Positions 42,588 to 51,134 of a stretch of 64,000 bases of DNA are shown here, piece by piece. Position numbers and translations under genes: made by a program. This stretch comes from Saprospiraceae bacterium (GTDB taxonomy: Bacteria; Bacteroidota; Bacteroidia; Chitinophagales; Saprospiraceae). The stretch is taken from assembly GCA_016787525.1 (NCBI GenBank), contig JAEUUP010000093.1:1-64000 (forward strand), written 5' to 3'. Position 1 is the first letter of the stretch, and each line of letters starts with the position of its first letter. The notes under the pieces were generated by a model that ran no database searches, was not told the DNA's origin, and saw only the letters and a program-made list of their open reading frames with translations.

Positions 42588-44918
42588 ATGACAAAAATAT
42601 TTCTACGTACAATTCTTCTTGCATTTTTCCCATACCTTCTTTTTTCTCAAAATGATTTGAAAATAGGCGATTGGCGCACTTATTTGCCCTATCGCACAGG
42701 CTTGAGTGTGACTCAATCAGACAATAATGTGTATTGGGCAACGGGTTTGTCGGTTTTGGAAATGAACAAAACGGACTTGAATATTGAAAAAATCGACAAA
42801 CTCAATACGCTAACCGATGTCGGTGTCAGACTGGTGCGTTATAATAAAGATGCCAAGACCTTGTTTGTCGTTTATGAAAATAACAATATTGACCTCATTC
42901 GTACTGAGGGGTCTGCCAAAAATCTGAATTTGCCCGACATCAAAAACAATAGTTCGATTTTGGGTGATAAGACAATTTATGACGTGCATTTTGTGAACGA
43001 TACGGCTTATTTGGCTTGTGGTTTTGGCATCTCGAAGCTTGATGTCCGCAAAGGAGAGTTTATTTACACCACTTTTACAAAACTGAAAACGTACAGTATT
43101 GTGGTTTTTGAAGGTAAAATTTGGGCAGCTACTGAAGGGGGCATTTACACTGTGCCAAATGACAACCGATTGAACTTGGCAGACTTCAAAGTGTGGACAA
43201 AATTGGATGCAACGGTTGGTTTTCCAAACTCTTACACAACAAAAGTTTTGGCTGTGTATGACAATAAGCTCTATTTCGACTTAAACGATTCGCTTGCTGT
43301 TTTACAAAACAATACCCCCCTCAGTATTCGGCACGAATCAGGTTTTTCGATTCAATTTATGACAGCCGAAGGGCAAAATCTGGTCATTGGTTTTTGGAAT
43401 AAAGATGCAGCAGGCAACGGTAAAACATTGATTTTCAATAAAAATAACACATTCAAAACAGCAGGCGGCAGTTGTGTCAGTCGTCCTTTGGGAGCTGTGG
43501 AAGATGCCACAGGTCGGCTCTATTTTGCTGATTTGTTCAATGGTTTTAGGTTTTTGACAAAAGCGACGGATACGAATTGTAGTGTCGTCGAATACGATTC
43601 GCCTTATGCTAAAGAAGTGAGTGATATTGCTGTGACCGATACTTCGGCGTGGGTTGCTTTCGGCGGTTTGAGTGGTATCAATCCGCGCAACAATGGCGAG
43701 GGTTTTGCTTCCTTTACAGGTGGCAAATGGCAAAATTTCAACGGCTTTGGTCCTCAAATTTTGAATGATAGCATCATCAATCGTGATTTTCACAACGTTG
43801 AAATCAATAAAAAAACAGGCAAAATCTATGCAGGTTCAGTCCAAAATGGCTTGGTCGAATTAGTTGGCAATAAAGTGAATAAAATTTATAATGCCTCCAA
43901 CTCGGCTATTCAAGCCGCTTCAGCAGACCCTTTTCGTCGTCGGGTAACAGGGTTGGCATTTGATCAAAGTGGTAATCTGTGGGTGTCGAATAATCTTTCT
44001 GACAATCCTGTCGTGGTCTTAAAAGCAGATGGCAAGTGGGCAAAATTAGGCAATGTGCCAGCCACCAATATTTTTCAAGTGATTGTGGATGGTTCGGGAA
44101 CGAAGTGGTTTATCATCAGTGGCTCGCAAACAGGGCTTTTACTCTACAATGAAAATAAAGCGATTGATGATGTTTCGGACGATAAAATTACTGTTTTAGA
44201 TAATTCAAACCTGCCGAAAGAACTGCAAAGTGCGCGTATCAACTACATCACAACGGATTTGAATGGAGAAGTATGGGTTGGTACATCGGGTGGTGTTTGT
44301 GTGTTCCGTTGTGGGAGCGACCCGTTTAAATCAACTTGCAATGCCTCGTTGATTGTCAACTCGTTAGGCAATATCAATGAATATTTGTTGCGCGAAAAAA
44401 ACGTGAATACCATCGCCATAGACGGGGCAAATCGCAAATGGTTTGGTACATCAAGTGGTCTGTTTGTGACCTCAGCCGATGGTAAAGAAGAAGTTTTTAA
44501 ATTCAATACAGAAAACAGTCCATTATTGAGCAATAATATCACAGCTTTGGCAATTCGTCCCAATGGTGAAGTGTTTATTGGTACCGACAAAGGCTTGATG
44601 AGTTTCAAAAGCGAAGCGACTGAGGGGGGGGACTACAATGACCAAACAAAGGTTTTGGCGTATCCAAACCCTGTCAGACCTGACTACGAAGGTCCAATTG
44701 CCATCAAAGGCTTTGCACGAGATGCTAATGTGAAAATTGCGGATGTGAATGGCAATGTGGTGTTTGAAACAAAGGCTCTGGGTGGTCAAGCGATTTGGAA
44801 TGGACGGGATTTTAATGGCAATCGCGTGTCAACGGGTGTCTATTTGGTTTTGGCAACGAATACGAAAAATTTAGATGCACCCGATGCTGTTGTGACGAAG
44901 ATTTTATTTATGAATTAG
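42588..44918 (+). CDS. porZ: PorZ-like type IX secretion protein
   Basis: 776 residues with a signal peptide (MTKIFLRTILLAFFPYLLFS). The mature start KIGDWRTYLPYRTGLSVTQS and two successive propellers with regulator-propeller strands (NGEVWVGTSGGVCVFRC, NRKWFGTSSGLFVTSAD, GEVFIGTDKGLMSF) match PorZ. PorZ is the T9SS surface component that handles cargo sorting domains and the A-LPS anchor. The C-terminus is itself CTD-like (AYPNPVRPDYEGPIAIKGF, NVKIADVNGNVV). Motif copies at 42902 (RTEGS), 43315 (TPLSI) and 44619 (ATEGGD, containing a run of eight G) lie inside, plus a near-copy at 43131. Confidence 0.85.
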   Translation: MTKIFLRTILLAFFPYLLFSQNDLKIGDWRTYLPYRTGLSVTQSDNNVYWATGLSVLEMNKTDLNIEKIDKLNTLTDVGVRLVRYNKDAKTLFVVYENNNIDLIRTEGSAKNLNLPDIKNNSSILGDKTIYDVHFVNDTAYLACGFGISKLDVRKGEFIYTTFTKLKTYSIVVFEGKIWAATEGGIYTVPNDNRLNLADFKVWTKLDATVGFPNSYTTKVLAVYDNKLYFDLNDSLAVLQNNTPLSIRHESGFSIQFMTAEGQNLVIGFWNKDAAGNGKTLIFNKNNTFKTAGGSCVSRPLGAVEDATGRLYFADLFNGFRFLTKATDTNCSVVEYDSPYAKEVSDIAVTDTSAWVAFGGLSGINPRNNGEGFASFTGGKWQNFNGFGPQILNDSIINRDFHNVEINKKTGKIYAGSVQNGLVELVGNKVNKIYNASNSAIQAASADPFRRRVTGLAFDQSGNLWVSNNLSDNPVVVLKADGKWAKLGNVPATNIFQVIVDGSGTKWFIISGSQTGLLLYNENKAIDDVSDDKITVLDNSNLPKELQSARINYITTDLNGEVWVGTSGGVCVFRCGSDPFKSTCNASLIVNSLGNINEYLLREKNVNTIAIDGANRKWFGTSSGLFVTSADGKEEVFKFNTENSPLLSNNITALAIRPNGEVFIGTDKGLMSFKSEATEGGDYNDQTKVLAYPNPVRPDYEGPIAIKGFARDANVKIADVNGNVVFETKALGGQAIWNGRDFNGNRVSTGVYLVLATNTKNLDAPDAVVTKILFMN

Positions 44919-44949
44919 GTATTGTATTGAAAATCAATTTTTTACCATC

Positions 44950-44987
44950 AAAAAAGTCAGTGAATGTAGCAACTCACTGACTTTTTT
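44950..44987. terminator. Bidirectional terminator between porZ-like and bamA
   Basis: AAAAAAGTCAGTGA and TCACTGACTTTTTT pair over 14 bp, with T-runs in both senses. A motif copy follows at 44995-45007, five bases from the bamA stop. Confidence 0.92.
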
Positions 44988-45012
44988 GATTAATATACTG
45001 AGGGGGGTATTT

Positions 45013-47502
45013 TTAGTCTGGTTCAAAACCTAAGACGATATTGAATGTACCAAAATCAGTAAACTTGCCAGAAGTAACGTTTGGTTTGTCGAAGCCGATA
45101 CCATAGTCGAAACCAAGCGTACCAAACATAGGCAAGAAAACACGCAAACCTAAACCCGCTGCACGACGTACATCAAATGGTTTGAAATCCTTCAAGCTGC
45201 CCCAAGTATTGCCACCTTCAACAAAAGCTGTGGCAAAAATGGTTGACGATGGATTGAGTGAAATTGGGTAACGTAATTCAGCCGTATATTTTGCAAAGGT
45301 TGTACCACCACCGTTTTGTGAATTGGGGAATTCATCAACTTTGTAACCGCGCATGGCTAAAATCTCTTGACCTACTTGCGCAATCTGACGATTTGCCAAA
45401 CCGTCACCACCTAAAACGAAACGGTTGAATGGTGTATAGCCGACGTATTTGTTGTAATAGCCCAATGAACCGACTTTAGCCGCTGTTCTCAAAACCATTT
45501 TGCCTGCTACAGGTGTGTACCACTCTGCATTGAAACGCCATTTGTAGAACTCAACCCATTTGAACTTCTCTTGGTAACTTAAATCAGAATAACGTTTGCC
45601 ATTGAAAAGAGAATAAGGAGGCGTAGCCGTCAAAATCAATGTCAAACGAGAGCCGCTTTTAGGGAATAACGGGTCGCTGATACTGTTGCGACTGAACGTT
45701 TGTGACAAGTTAAAGCTATTGAATGTACCATTAGAGATATTCGGGAAAAAACCAGGATATTCTTTCAATGAGAATTGCTGGAACTCCAATGAGGTATTGC
45801 TCACAAAGTTATCATCTGGCCATTTCATACGACGACCTAAGCCCACAGAGGCTTGCAAAATACCTACACTATTGTTGGTGTAGTAGCCAGAAAATTTAGA
45901 ATAAGAACTACCAACCGTCAAAGAGTTCGGACGTTTGCCACCTAACCAAGGTTCTGTGAAAGAAATATTGTAAGATTGGTAGTATTTACCATTCGACTGC
46001 GCACGAATTGACAGGCGTTGTCCATCACCTTGCGGCAACGGTGACCATGCTGATTTGTTAAAAATATTGCGAATTGAGAAATTGTTAAACGACACACCCA
46101 ATGTGCCCACAACACCAAAACCACCCCAACCTGCTGATAACTCTAACTGGTCGCTTGGTTTTTCTTCCACTTTGTATTCGATGTCTACTGTTCCACGTTG
46201 CGGATTAACGGGTGTATTGATGCCCAATGCTTCTTGGTTGAAATAGCCCAAGTTGATAATCTCGCGTTGTGAACGAATAATATCTGAACGGCTGAACTTC
46301 TCTCCAGGCAGTGTGCGTAACTCACGACGAATAACGTGTTCATGTGTGCGGTCATTACCTTTGATAGTCACTTTGTCAATGGTCGCTTGAGGACCTTCGT
46401 ACAAGCGCATTTCGAGGTCAATAGAGTCGCCATCAATAGCCACTTCTGTTGGTTCAACATTGAAGAACAAATAACCGTTGTCCATATAAAGTGACGACAC
46501 ATCACGTCCATCTTGACTAAATCGAAGACGTTGGTCGAGCAACTCAGCATTATAAATATCTCCTTTTTGAATACCTAACACTTGGCTCAACACTTGTGAT
46601 TCATAAATCGAATTACCTTTCCAAACAATGTTGCGGAAATAATAACGACGACCTTCATTAATCTTCATATGAATTTTCAAATCGCCATCTTTTTCTCGCC
46701 AAATAGAGTCACTCACAACTTGAGCATCACGGAAGCCAATATTACCGTAGTATTTCAAAATTTTCTTTTTGTCTTCCTCATATTCATCACGAATGAGTTT
46801 TGAAGACGAGAAAATTTTAAGTTTTCGGTGCGTCTTATCCATTTTTTTACGCAATTTCCGAGCCGATGCATTGGCATTGCCTTCAAAAGTGATGTCCTGA
46901 ATTTTGATTCTATTGGCTTTCAAAATACTGACAATCAACTTAACACCATTGACGCGTTTCGGGTCTTTTTCTTCCGTAACTTTTACACTAGCATCCAAAA
47001 AACCTTTTTCACGATAGTATTTTGTAACACCATTTATGACATTGGCTTTGTTGCTTTCGGTCACAATGGTGCCTTTCGGAATGAAGCGTGTCACAATACC
47101 ATTGAGGTCGTCATGTTGACTTTTTTTCGCACCGACATAGCTGAATGTGGTCATTGATGGACGTTCTTTGATTAAAATTTCAAAGAAAATCACATCACCA
47201 ATTGTCTTTTCTTTCACAATTTGTACATCATCGAACAAGCGTAATTTCCACAATGCCTTCATCGCTTTTTGAACATCAGGACCTGGGAATTTTATTTTTT
47301 TACCCACTTGTAAACCCGAAACGCCAATGATGGCATTGGCATCCGTGTATTGAACACCTACTACTTTCACACCGCCCACTTCATAATCTTTGGGTGCACC
47401 ATATGTAATGGTGGGTAAAGAATCCTGTGTTTGAGCCGTTGCGTCGTTGGAAATACCGAGTATGTTTACAGCTAGTAGTAGAAGGAGAAAAACCTTTTTC
47501 AT
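45013..47502 (-). CDS. bamA: Outer membrane assembly factor BamA
   Basis: 829 residues. Signal peptide (MKKVFLLLLLAVNILGIS), POTRA repeats from about residue 40 to 430 (for instance VQYTDANAIIGVSGLQVGKK and IVWKGNSIYESQVLSQVLGI), then the Omp85 barrel with a GGDGLANRQ/RGY lid-loop region. It inserts barrel proteins such as SprA into the outer membrane. There is no motif copy in the 2.5-kb coding region; copies flank it on both sides (44995, 47563). uppS lies upstream on the same strand. Confidence 0.95.
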   Translation of the reverse strand: MKKVFLLLLLAVNILGISNDATAQTQDSLPTITYGAPKDYEVGGVKVVGVQYTDANAIIGVSGLQVGKKIKFPGPDVQKAMKALWKLRLFDDVQIVKEKTIGDVIFFEILIKERPSMTTFSYVGAKKSQHDDLNGIVTRFIPKGTIVTESNKANVINGVTKYYREKGFLDASVKVTEEKDPKRVNGVKLIVSILKANRIKIQDITFEGNANASARKLRKKMDKTHRKLKIFSSSKLIRDEYEEDKKKILKYYGNIGFRDAQVVSDSIWREKDGDLKIHMKINEGRRYYFRNIVWKGNSIYESQVLSQVLGIQKGDIYNAELLDQRLRFSQDGRDVSSLYMDNGYLFFNVEPTEVAIDGDSIDLEMRLYEGPQATIDKVTIKGNDRTHEHVIRRELRTLPGEKFSRSDIIRSQREIINLGYFNQEALGINTPVNPQRGTVDIEYKVEEKPSDQLELSAGWGGFGVVGTLGVSFNNFSIRNIFNKSAWSPLPQGDGQRLSIRAQSNGKYYQSYNISFTEPWLGGKRPNSLTVGSSYSKFSGYYTNNSVGILQASVGLGRRMKWPDDNFVSNTSLEFQQFSLKEYPGFFPNISNGTFNSFNLSQTFSRNSISDPLFPKSGSRLTLILTATPPYSLFNGKRYSDLSYQEKFKWVEFYKWRFNAEWYTPVAGKMVLRTAAKVGSLGYYNKYVGYTPFNRFVLGGDGLANRQIAQVGQEILAMRGYKVDEFPNSQNGGGTTFAKYTAELRYPISLNPSSTIFATAFVEGGNTWGSLKDFKPFDVRRAAGLGLRVFLPMFGTLGFDYGIGFDKPNVTSGKFTDFGTFNIVLGFEPD

Positions 47503-47676
47503 ATTTTAAACGATAATGCCAAACATGGTTTGGCGGCATTTTTTCTAAATTCTAAACAATAAATACTGAGGGGTGCTTATTTTGCAAAACAGGATTGAAA
47601 CGTATTGAAAGTCTAATTCGTGTCGTGCAGCTTTTATTTTTTTATTTCGAGATTGGCTATTCATTATTGATGGATG

Positions 47677-47715
47677 AGTTATTCGTTGATTGGGAGTCAT
47701 CAATAACGAATAACT
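47677..47715. repeat. Imperfect inverted repeat of an ATTCGTTATTCG type
   Basis: AGTTATTCGTTGATTG and CAATAACGAATAACT form a 15-bp stem with one bulge, just downstream of uppS. Related words occur at 50236-50345, so this is a small intergenic repeat family. Confidence 0.6.
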
Positions 47716-47721
47716 AATCAA

Positions 47722-48465
47722 CTATTGACTAATTTGCTCGCCTGTCATACCAAACCTTCTTTCGCGGTCCTGATAGCTTAAAATAGCTTTATAAAAATCG
47801 TCTTTTCTAAAATCGGGCCAATAGGTTTTTGTAAAGTAAAACTCTGCATAAGCTAATTGCCACAATAAGAAATTAGAAACACGAGTTTCACCACTTGTCC
47901 GAATCATCAACTCTGGGTCGGGCATACCCGATGTTGAGAGTTCGAGTTCAAACATTTTTTCGTCTATCTCTGACGGTTTTATCAGTCCTTTGGTTGCTTT
48001 TTCGGCAAGTCGTTGCACCCCCCTCAGTATTTCCCATTTGGCGGAGTAGTTGAGTGCTAAAACGAGCGTCATTTTATCATTGTTTTGGGTTTGTTCGATG
48101 CCTTCCAACAAGGCTTTGTAGGTAGAAGAAGGCAGTTTTTCGATGTCACCAATAGCTTTCAAACGAATATTATTGCGTTGCAAAGTAGCAATTTCGGAGC
48201 GTACAGTGTCAATCAACAAAGTCATCAAAGCATTGACTTCAAAAGCAGGACGATTCCAGTTTTCAGTCGAAAAAGTATAAAGTGTCATGTATTTGACACC
48301 TAATTCAGCTGCTGCTTCGGTGATTTCACGTACGGTTTTGACACCTTCGCGATGTCCCCACACACGATTCTTACCTTGCGATTTTGCCCAACGCCCATTG
48401 CCATCCATAATAATAGCAACGTGTTGAGGCAGTTTATCAATATTTATCTGACTTTTTAAATCCAT
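47722..48465 (-). CDS. uppS: Isoprenyl transferase (undecaprenyl diphosphate synthase)
   Basis: 247 residues from ATG 48465. The frame opens further upstream, but that part overlaps the promoter. It makes the C55 lipid carrier for cell-wall and surface polysaccharides. The family signature is HVAIIMDGNGRWAKSQ; the later MTLYTFSTENWNRP and PELMIRTSGETRVSNFLLWQ are also diagnostic. A motif copy (48018, sense strand) encodes EILRGVQ. bamA lies 219 bp downstream. Confidence 0.95.
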   Translation of the reverse strand: MDLKSQINIDKLPQHVAIIMDGNGRWAKSQGKNRVWGHREGVKTVREITEAAAELGVKYMTLYTFSTENWNRPAFEVNALMTLLIDTVRSEIATLQRNNIRLKAIGDIEKLPSSTYKALLEGIEQTQNNDKMTLVLALNYSAKWEILRGVQRLAEKATKGLIKPSEIDEKMFELELSTSGMPDPELMIRTSGETRVSNFLLWQLAYAEFYFTKTYWPDFRKDDFYKAILSYQDRERRFGMTGEQISQ

Positions 48466-48508
48466 TTGTTTTAGTCGTTGCACAGGTACGATAAACGAAA
48501 ATTGGGCG

Positions 48509-48516
48509 CAAAAGTA
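48509..48516 (-). promoter_or_regulatory. -7 element of uppS
   Basis: In minus-strand sense TACTTTTG, followed by CGCCC, about 45 bp ahead of the uppS start at 48465. It supports that start. Confidence 0.45.
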
Positions 48517-48597
48517 ATGAAACTTGTTCGCATATTGATGATAATTAAAAAAAACGCAGAAAAAAGACGAAGTATTCACACAGATATGCAGCGAACC

Positions 48598-49206
48598 TCA
48601 GTTCACATCATTTTCAGTGAAGGGTTTTTCGGGCGGAATTTTATTTATTTTTTTCTTTAAAGGTTTTGCTTTTTTGCCGTTTTTGGGTTTAGCGGTTTTA
48701 GGTTTGGTCTTATTTTTTTTTGTTATTTTGGGACTTTTTAAATCCGTTTCTACTAATATTTCTTTCTTTTTAAATTTTGGAAATTCAGAATAAGAATATC
48801 CTTTTGCCAATCTAGTCAAAGTGTATTTCAGAACGGCTGTCAATCGTTCTGGAGCTTCGTCATACGGAAGCCAAATGGCTTCACGAAACTTTTCGGGTTC
48901 TTTCACGACCATTTCTCCTGTCCAACCAGAAGCTTTAAAGAGAAAAATGATTTCGATAACACTCTTTAGTTTGCGATGGGTAATATGCACCAATTCAAGG
49001 TTTTTCTTTTTTACAATCACACCTACCTCCTCAAATGTCTCTCGCACAAGTGCATCTTTGGCAAACTCCGCACCTTCTATTTTGCCACCTGGTAGGGTGT
49101 AGCCACCTCCATTGGCTTTGGTTTGAGCCAAAAAAAGCAAGTGGTCTCTGTATTCGAGTAATAAACGAGCTGTGAGTACCGTGCGAAAACGTTGTTGTAT
49201 GGGCAT
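48598..49206 (-). CDS. Nudix hydrolase with a Lys-rich tail
   Basis: 202 residues. The Nudix box is complete: GKIEGAE, seven residues, RETFEEVGV (about 41-64), coordinating Mg for hydrolysis of a nucleoside diphosphate derivative. It begins FRTVLTARLLLEYRDHLLFL. The last ~55 residues are Lys/Pro-rich and disordered (KITKKNKTKPKTAKPKNGKK), an unusual addition that could bind nucleic acid. Substrate unknown. Confidence 0.9.
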   Translation of the reverse strand: MPIQQRFRTVLTARLLLEYRDHLLFLAQTKANGGGYTLPGGKIEGAEFAKDALVRETFEEVGVIVKKKNLELVHITHRKLKSVIEIIFLFKASGWTGEMVVKEPEKFREAIWLPYDEAPERLTAVLKYTLTRLAKGYSYSEFPKFKKKEILVETDLKSPKITKKNKTKPKTAKPKNGKKAKPLKKKINKIPPEKPFTENDVN

Positions 49207-49300
49207 TAAGAGATGTTACGGATTTTCGATTTTACATTTTTGAAATAGAGTGCGAAAAATAGCAGTTTTTAGCAGAAACTTATAGCATTAGCCTTAGATT

Positions 49301-50080
49301 TTACAATCTGCGATGCAAAGCGAACAAAGCATTGAGGCACAGCCATGCCAGCATGGCTGTAAAAGATAACTCATAGGCGACTGAAAAAAGGAGTTTGGTT
49401 TGCAAGTTGAGGTCGAAAAGGCGGTAACTAAAATAGTCTGTTAAAATAAAAGAAGCGTGTATACCAAACAGAATGAATAGGGTTTTGACCATGCGCTTGA
49501 GCCAACCAACGACCAATACGTGTCGCCTACCACTGAGCTGCGTTTTCTTTTTTTGCATCAGTGCATAGCGTTCATGCAAAATAAAACGATAAGAGAAATA
49601 GAGATAGAGAAAAAACTGCAAGATGAAAACGCCTTTTTCAAAATTGCCATAAAATGGGCTAAAAAACTCGGTACGAAAAGCTGCTTTGGTCTCAGCACTA
49701 CGAAAAGTCATCATGCCTAAAAGGGCGATTTGCACTGTTGGCAATATAAAATGCTTAAAATCACTGCGTTTAATATCGAAATGACGATACAAACGACTTT
49801 TGATATAGTAAAAAAGTAAAGGGCCGAAAGCAAAAGATAGATAAATCGGTAGCACCAATACTGAGGGGTGTCTTTTTGTAAGCAGCGTAAAGTTTAAAAA
49901 CTTGTCTAATAATGTCAGTGAAAAAGCAATCAATAAGGCAGCAAACAACCAGTTTGACCATTTATTAGGCTGTGTTTTGCGGATTAAAAACAAACCAGCT
50001 AGACCCAAACCAGACACGACTCCAGCAGCCATTGCTAAAACGGTTAGCCAATGAATGAGGTCGAATAGAATAGGTAGCAT
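49301..50080 (-). CDS. Multi-pass inner-membrane protein
   Basis: 259 residues with about seven hydrophobic helices (LTVLAMAAGVVSGLGLAGLF, WLFAALLIAFSLTLL, VLPIYLSFAFGPLLFYYI and others). The pattern resembles the seven-helix sensor part of membrane-bound AraC-type regulators of Bacteroidota, but there is no DNA-binding domain after the last helix. A motif copy (49858, antisense) encodes HPSVLVLP. Function unknown. Confidence 0.75.
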   Translation of the reverse strand: MLPILFDLIHWLTVLAMAAGVVSGLGLAGLFLIRKTQPNKWSNWLFAALLIAFSLTLLDKFLNFTLLTKRHPSVLVLPIYLSFAFGPLLFYYIKSRLYRHFDIKRSDFKHFILPTVQIALLGMMTFRSAETKAAFRTEFFSPFYGNFEKGVFILQFFLYLYFSYRFILHERYALMQKKKTQLSGRRHVLVVGWLKRMVKTLFILFGIHASFILTDYFSYRLFDLNLQTKLLFSVAYELSFTAMLAWLCLNALFALHRRL

Positions 50081-50170
50081 AGTTTTTCCGATTTTTAATG
50101 TATTGTTTTAGATTTCTTAGGTCGAAATATTACTGCTTGTATAAGGTTTCTTAGCGTATGATTCTAGTGT

Positions 50171-50204
50171 TTTGGTGCAAAGTTTGTAAAAAATAGTAGT
50201 TTTG
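50171..50204 (+). promoter_or_regulatory. Possible ruvA promoter
   Basis: TTTG at 50171-50174 and TAGTTTTG at 50197-50204, spacing 22. The ATG at 50349 is 145 bp downstream; the leader carries the repeats at 50236-50345. Confidence 0.4.
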
Positions 50205-50235
50205 CGCCCAAAATTTGTAAAAAAATAGTTGACTA

Positions 50236-50345
50236 GTTATTGGTTACTCGTGAATTCGTTATTCGTTTGGTAAAGTTGTTTTACGCTTTGACAGACGAAT
50301 AAGAATCTACGAATAACCAATAACCCATCCACGAATAACCAATTC
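50236..50345. repeat. GAATAACCAATAAC-type repeats in the ruvA leader
   Basis: GTTATTGGTTACTCGT (50236-50251) is nearly complementary to ACGAATAACCAATAAC (50309-50324), and a further ACGAATAACCAATT follows at 50331. It is related to 47677-47715. Confidence 0.6.
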
Positions 50346-50348
50346 AAC

Positions 50349-50942
50349 ATGATAGATTTCGTCAAAGGTGCAATAATTATTAAAAACCCTGCTTTTGTGG
50401 TTTTAGAAACCACTGGAGGCGTGGGCTATCGCATCAATATCAGTTTAAATACGTATGCTAAGATTGAGTCAATGGAACACACAAAGTTATTGACTTACTT
50501 GCAAGTACGAGAAGATGCTCATGTACTATTTGGTTTTGCCGAAGAGTCGGAGCGGTCGTTATTCCAAATGTTGATTTCTGTTTCGGGCGTTGGGCCGTCA
50601 ACGGCACAGGTTTTGCTTTCGGGTATGTCAGCAGACGAAGCACGGGCAGCTATTTTGAGTGAAAATGAAGCTGCATTTTCAAAAGTGAAAGGCATTGGCC
50701 CTAAAACAGCCAAACGTATTATTCTGGACTTGAAGGATAAAGTAAAAAAAGATGGTGGTGAAGTAACACTGAATTTGGCTACTACAGGCAACTCTACGAT
50801 ACGCGATGAAGCGATTTCGGCTTTGTTGGCTTTGGGCTTTCAACGGATTCCGATTCAAAAAGTGTTGAATAAGATTTTGCAAGAGCAAAAAATTGCGAAT
50901 GTAGAAGACTTAATTAAAATCGCTTTGAAACAGTTGATGTAG
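50349..50942 (+). CDS. ruvA: Holliday junction branch-migration protein RuvA
   Basis: 197 residues. It has the N-terminal OB fold (MIDFVKGAIIIKNPAFVVLE), two helix-hairpin-helix motifs (LISVSGVGPSTAQVLLS and FSKVKGIGPKTAKRIILD) and the C-terminal RuvB-binding domain (RDEAISALLALGFQRIPIQK). It binds four-way junctions and guides RuvB. Adjacency to sprA is common in this phylum. No motif copy lies inside. Confidence 0.96.
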   Translation: MIDFVKGAIIIKNPAFVVLETTGGVGYRINISLNTYAKIESMEHTKLLTYLQVREDAHVLFGFAEESERSLFQMLISVSGVGPSTAQVLLSGMSADEARAAILSENEAAFSKVKGIGPKTAKRIILDLKDKVKKDGGEVTLNLATTGNSTIRDEAISALLALGFQRIPIQKVLNKILQEQKIANVEDLIKIALKQLM

Positions 50943-51134
50943 TTTTAAAAGAAAAATAAGCTTTGTTAAAATTTTGTTAACAAATAACACGTTTTACTTC
51001 GTTCTCGTTTGAGAACTGATTTTAATGATTTTGATTTGACAGCACGGATTTTTCCGAGATATATAAATCCGATTAAAATACTCAAAAATACTGAGGGGGT
51101 GTTTCACAACCCCAATTTGATTCAATATTGCGAC

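Noticed and set aside
45008..47562. Motif-free zones (bamA; also 10863-13704 and 34633-36847) as protected regions
   Set aside because: At about one copy per kilobase, several gaps of 2-3 kb are expected by chance in 64 kb.
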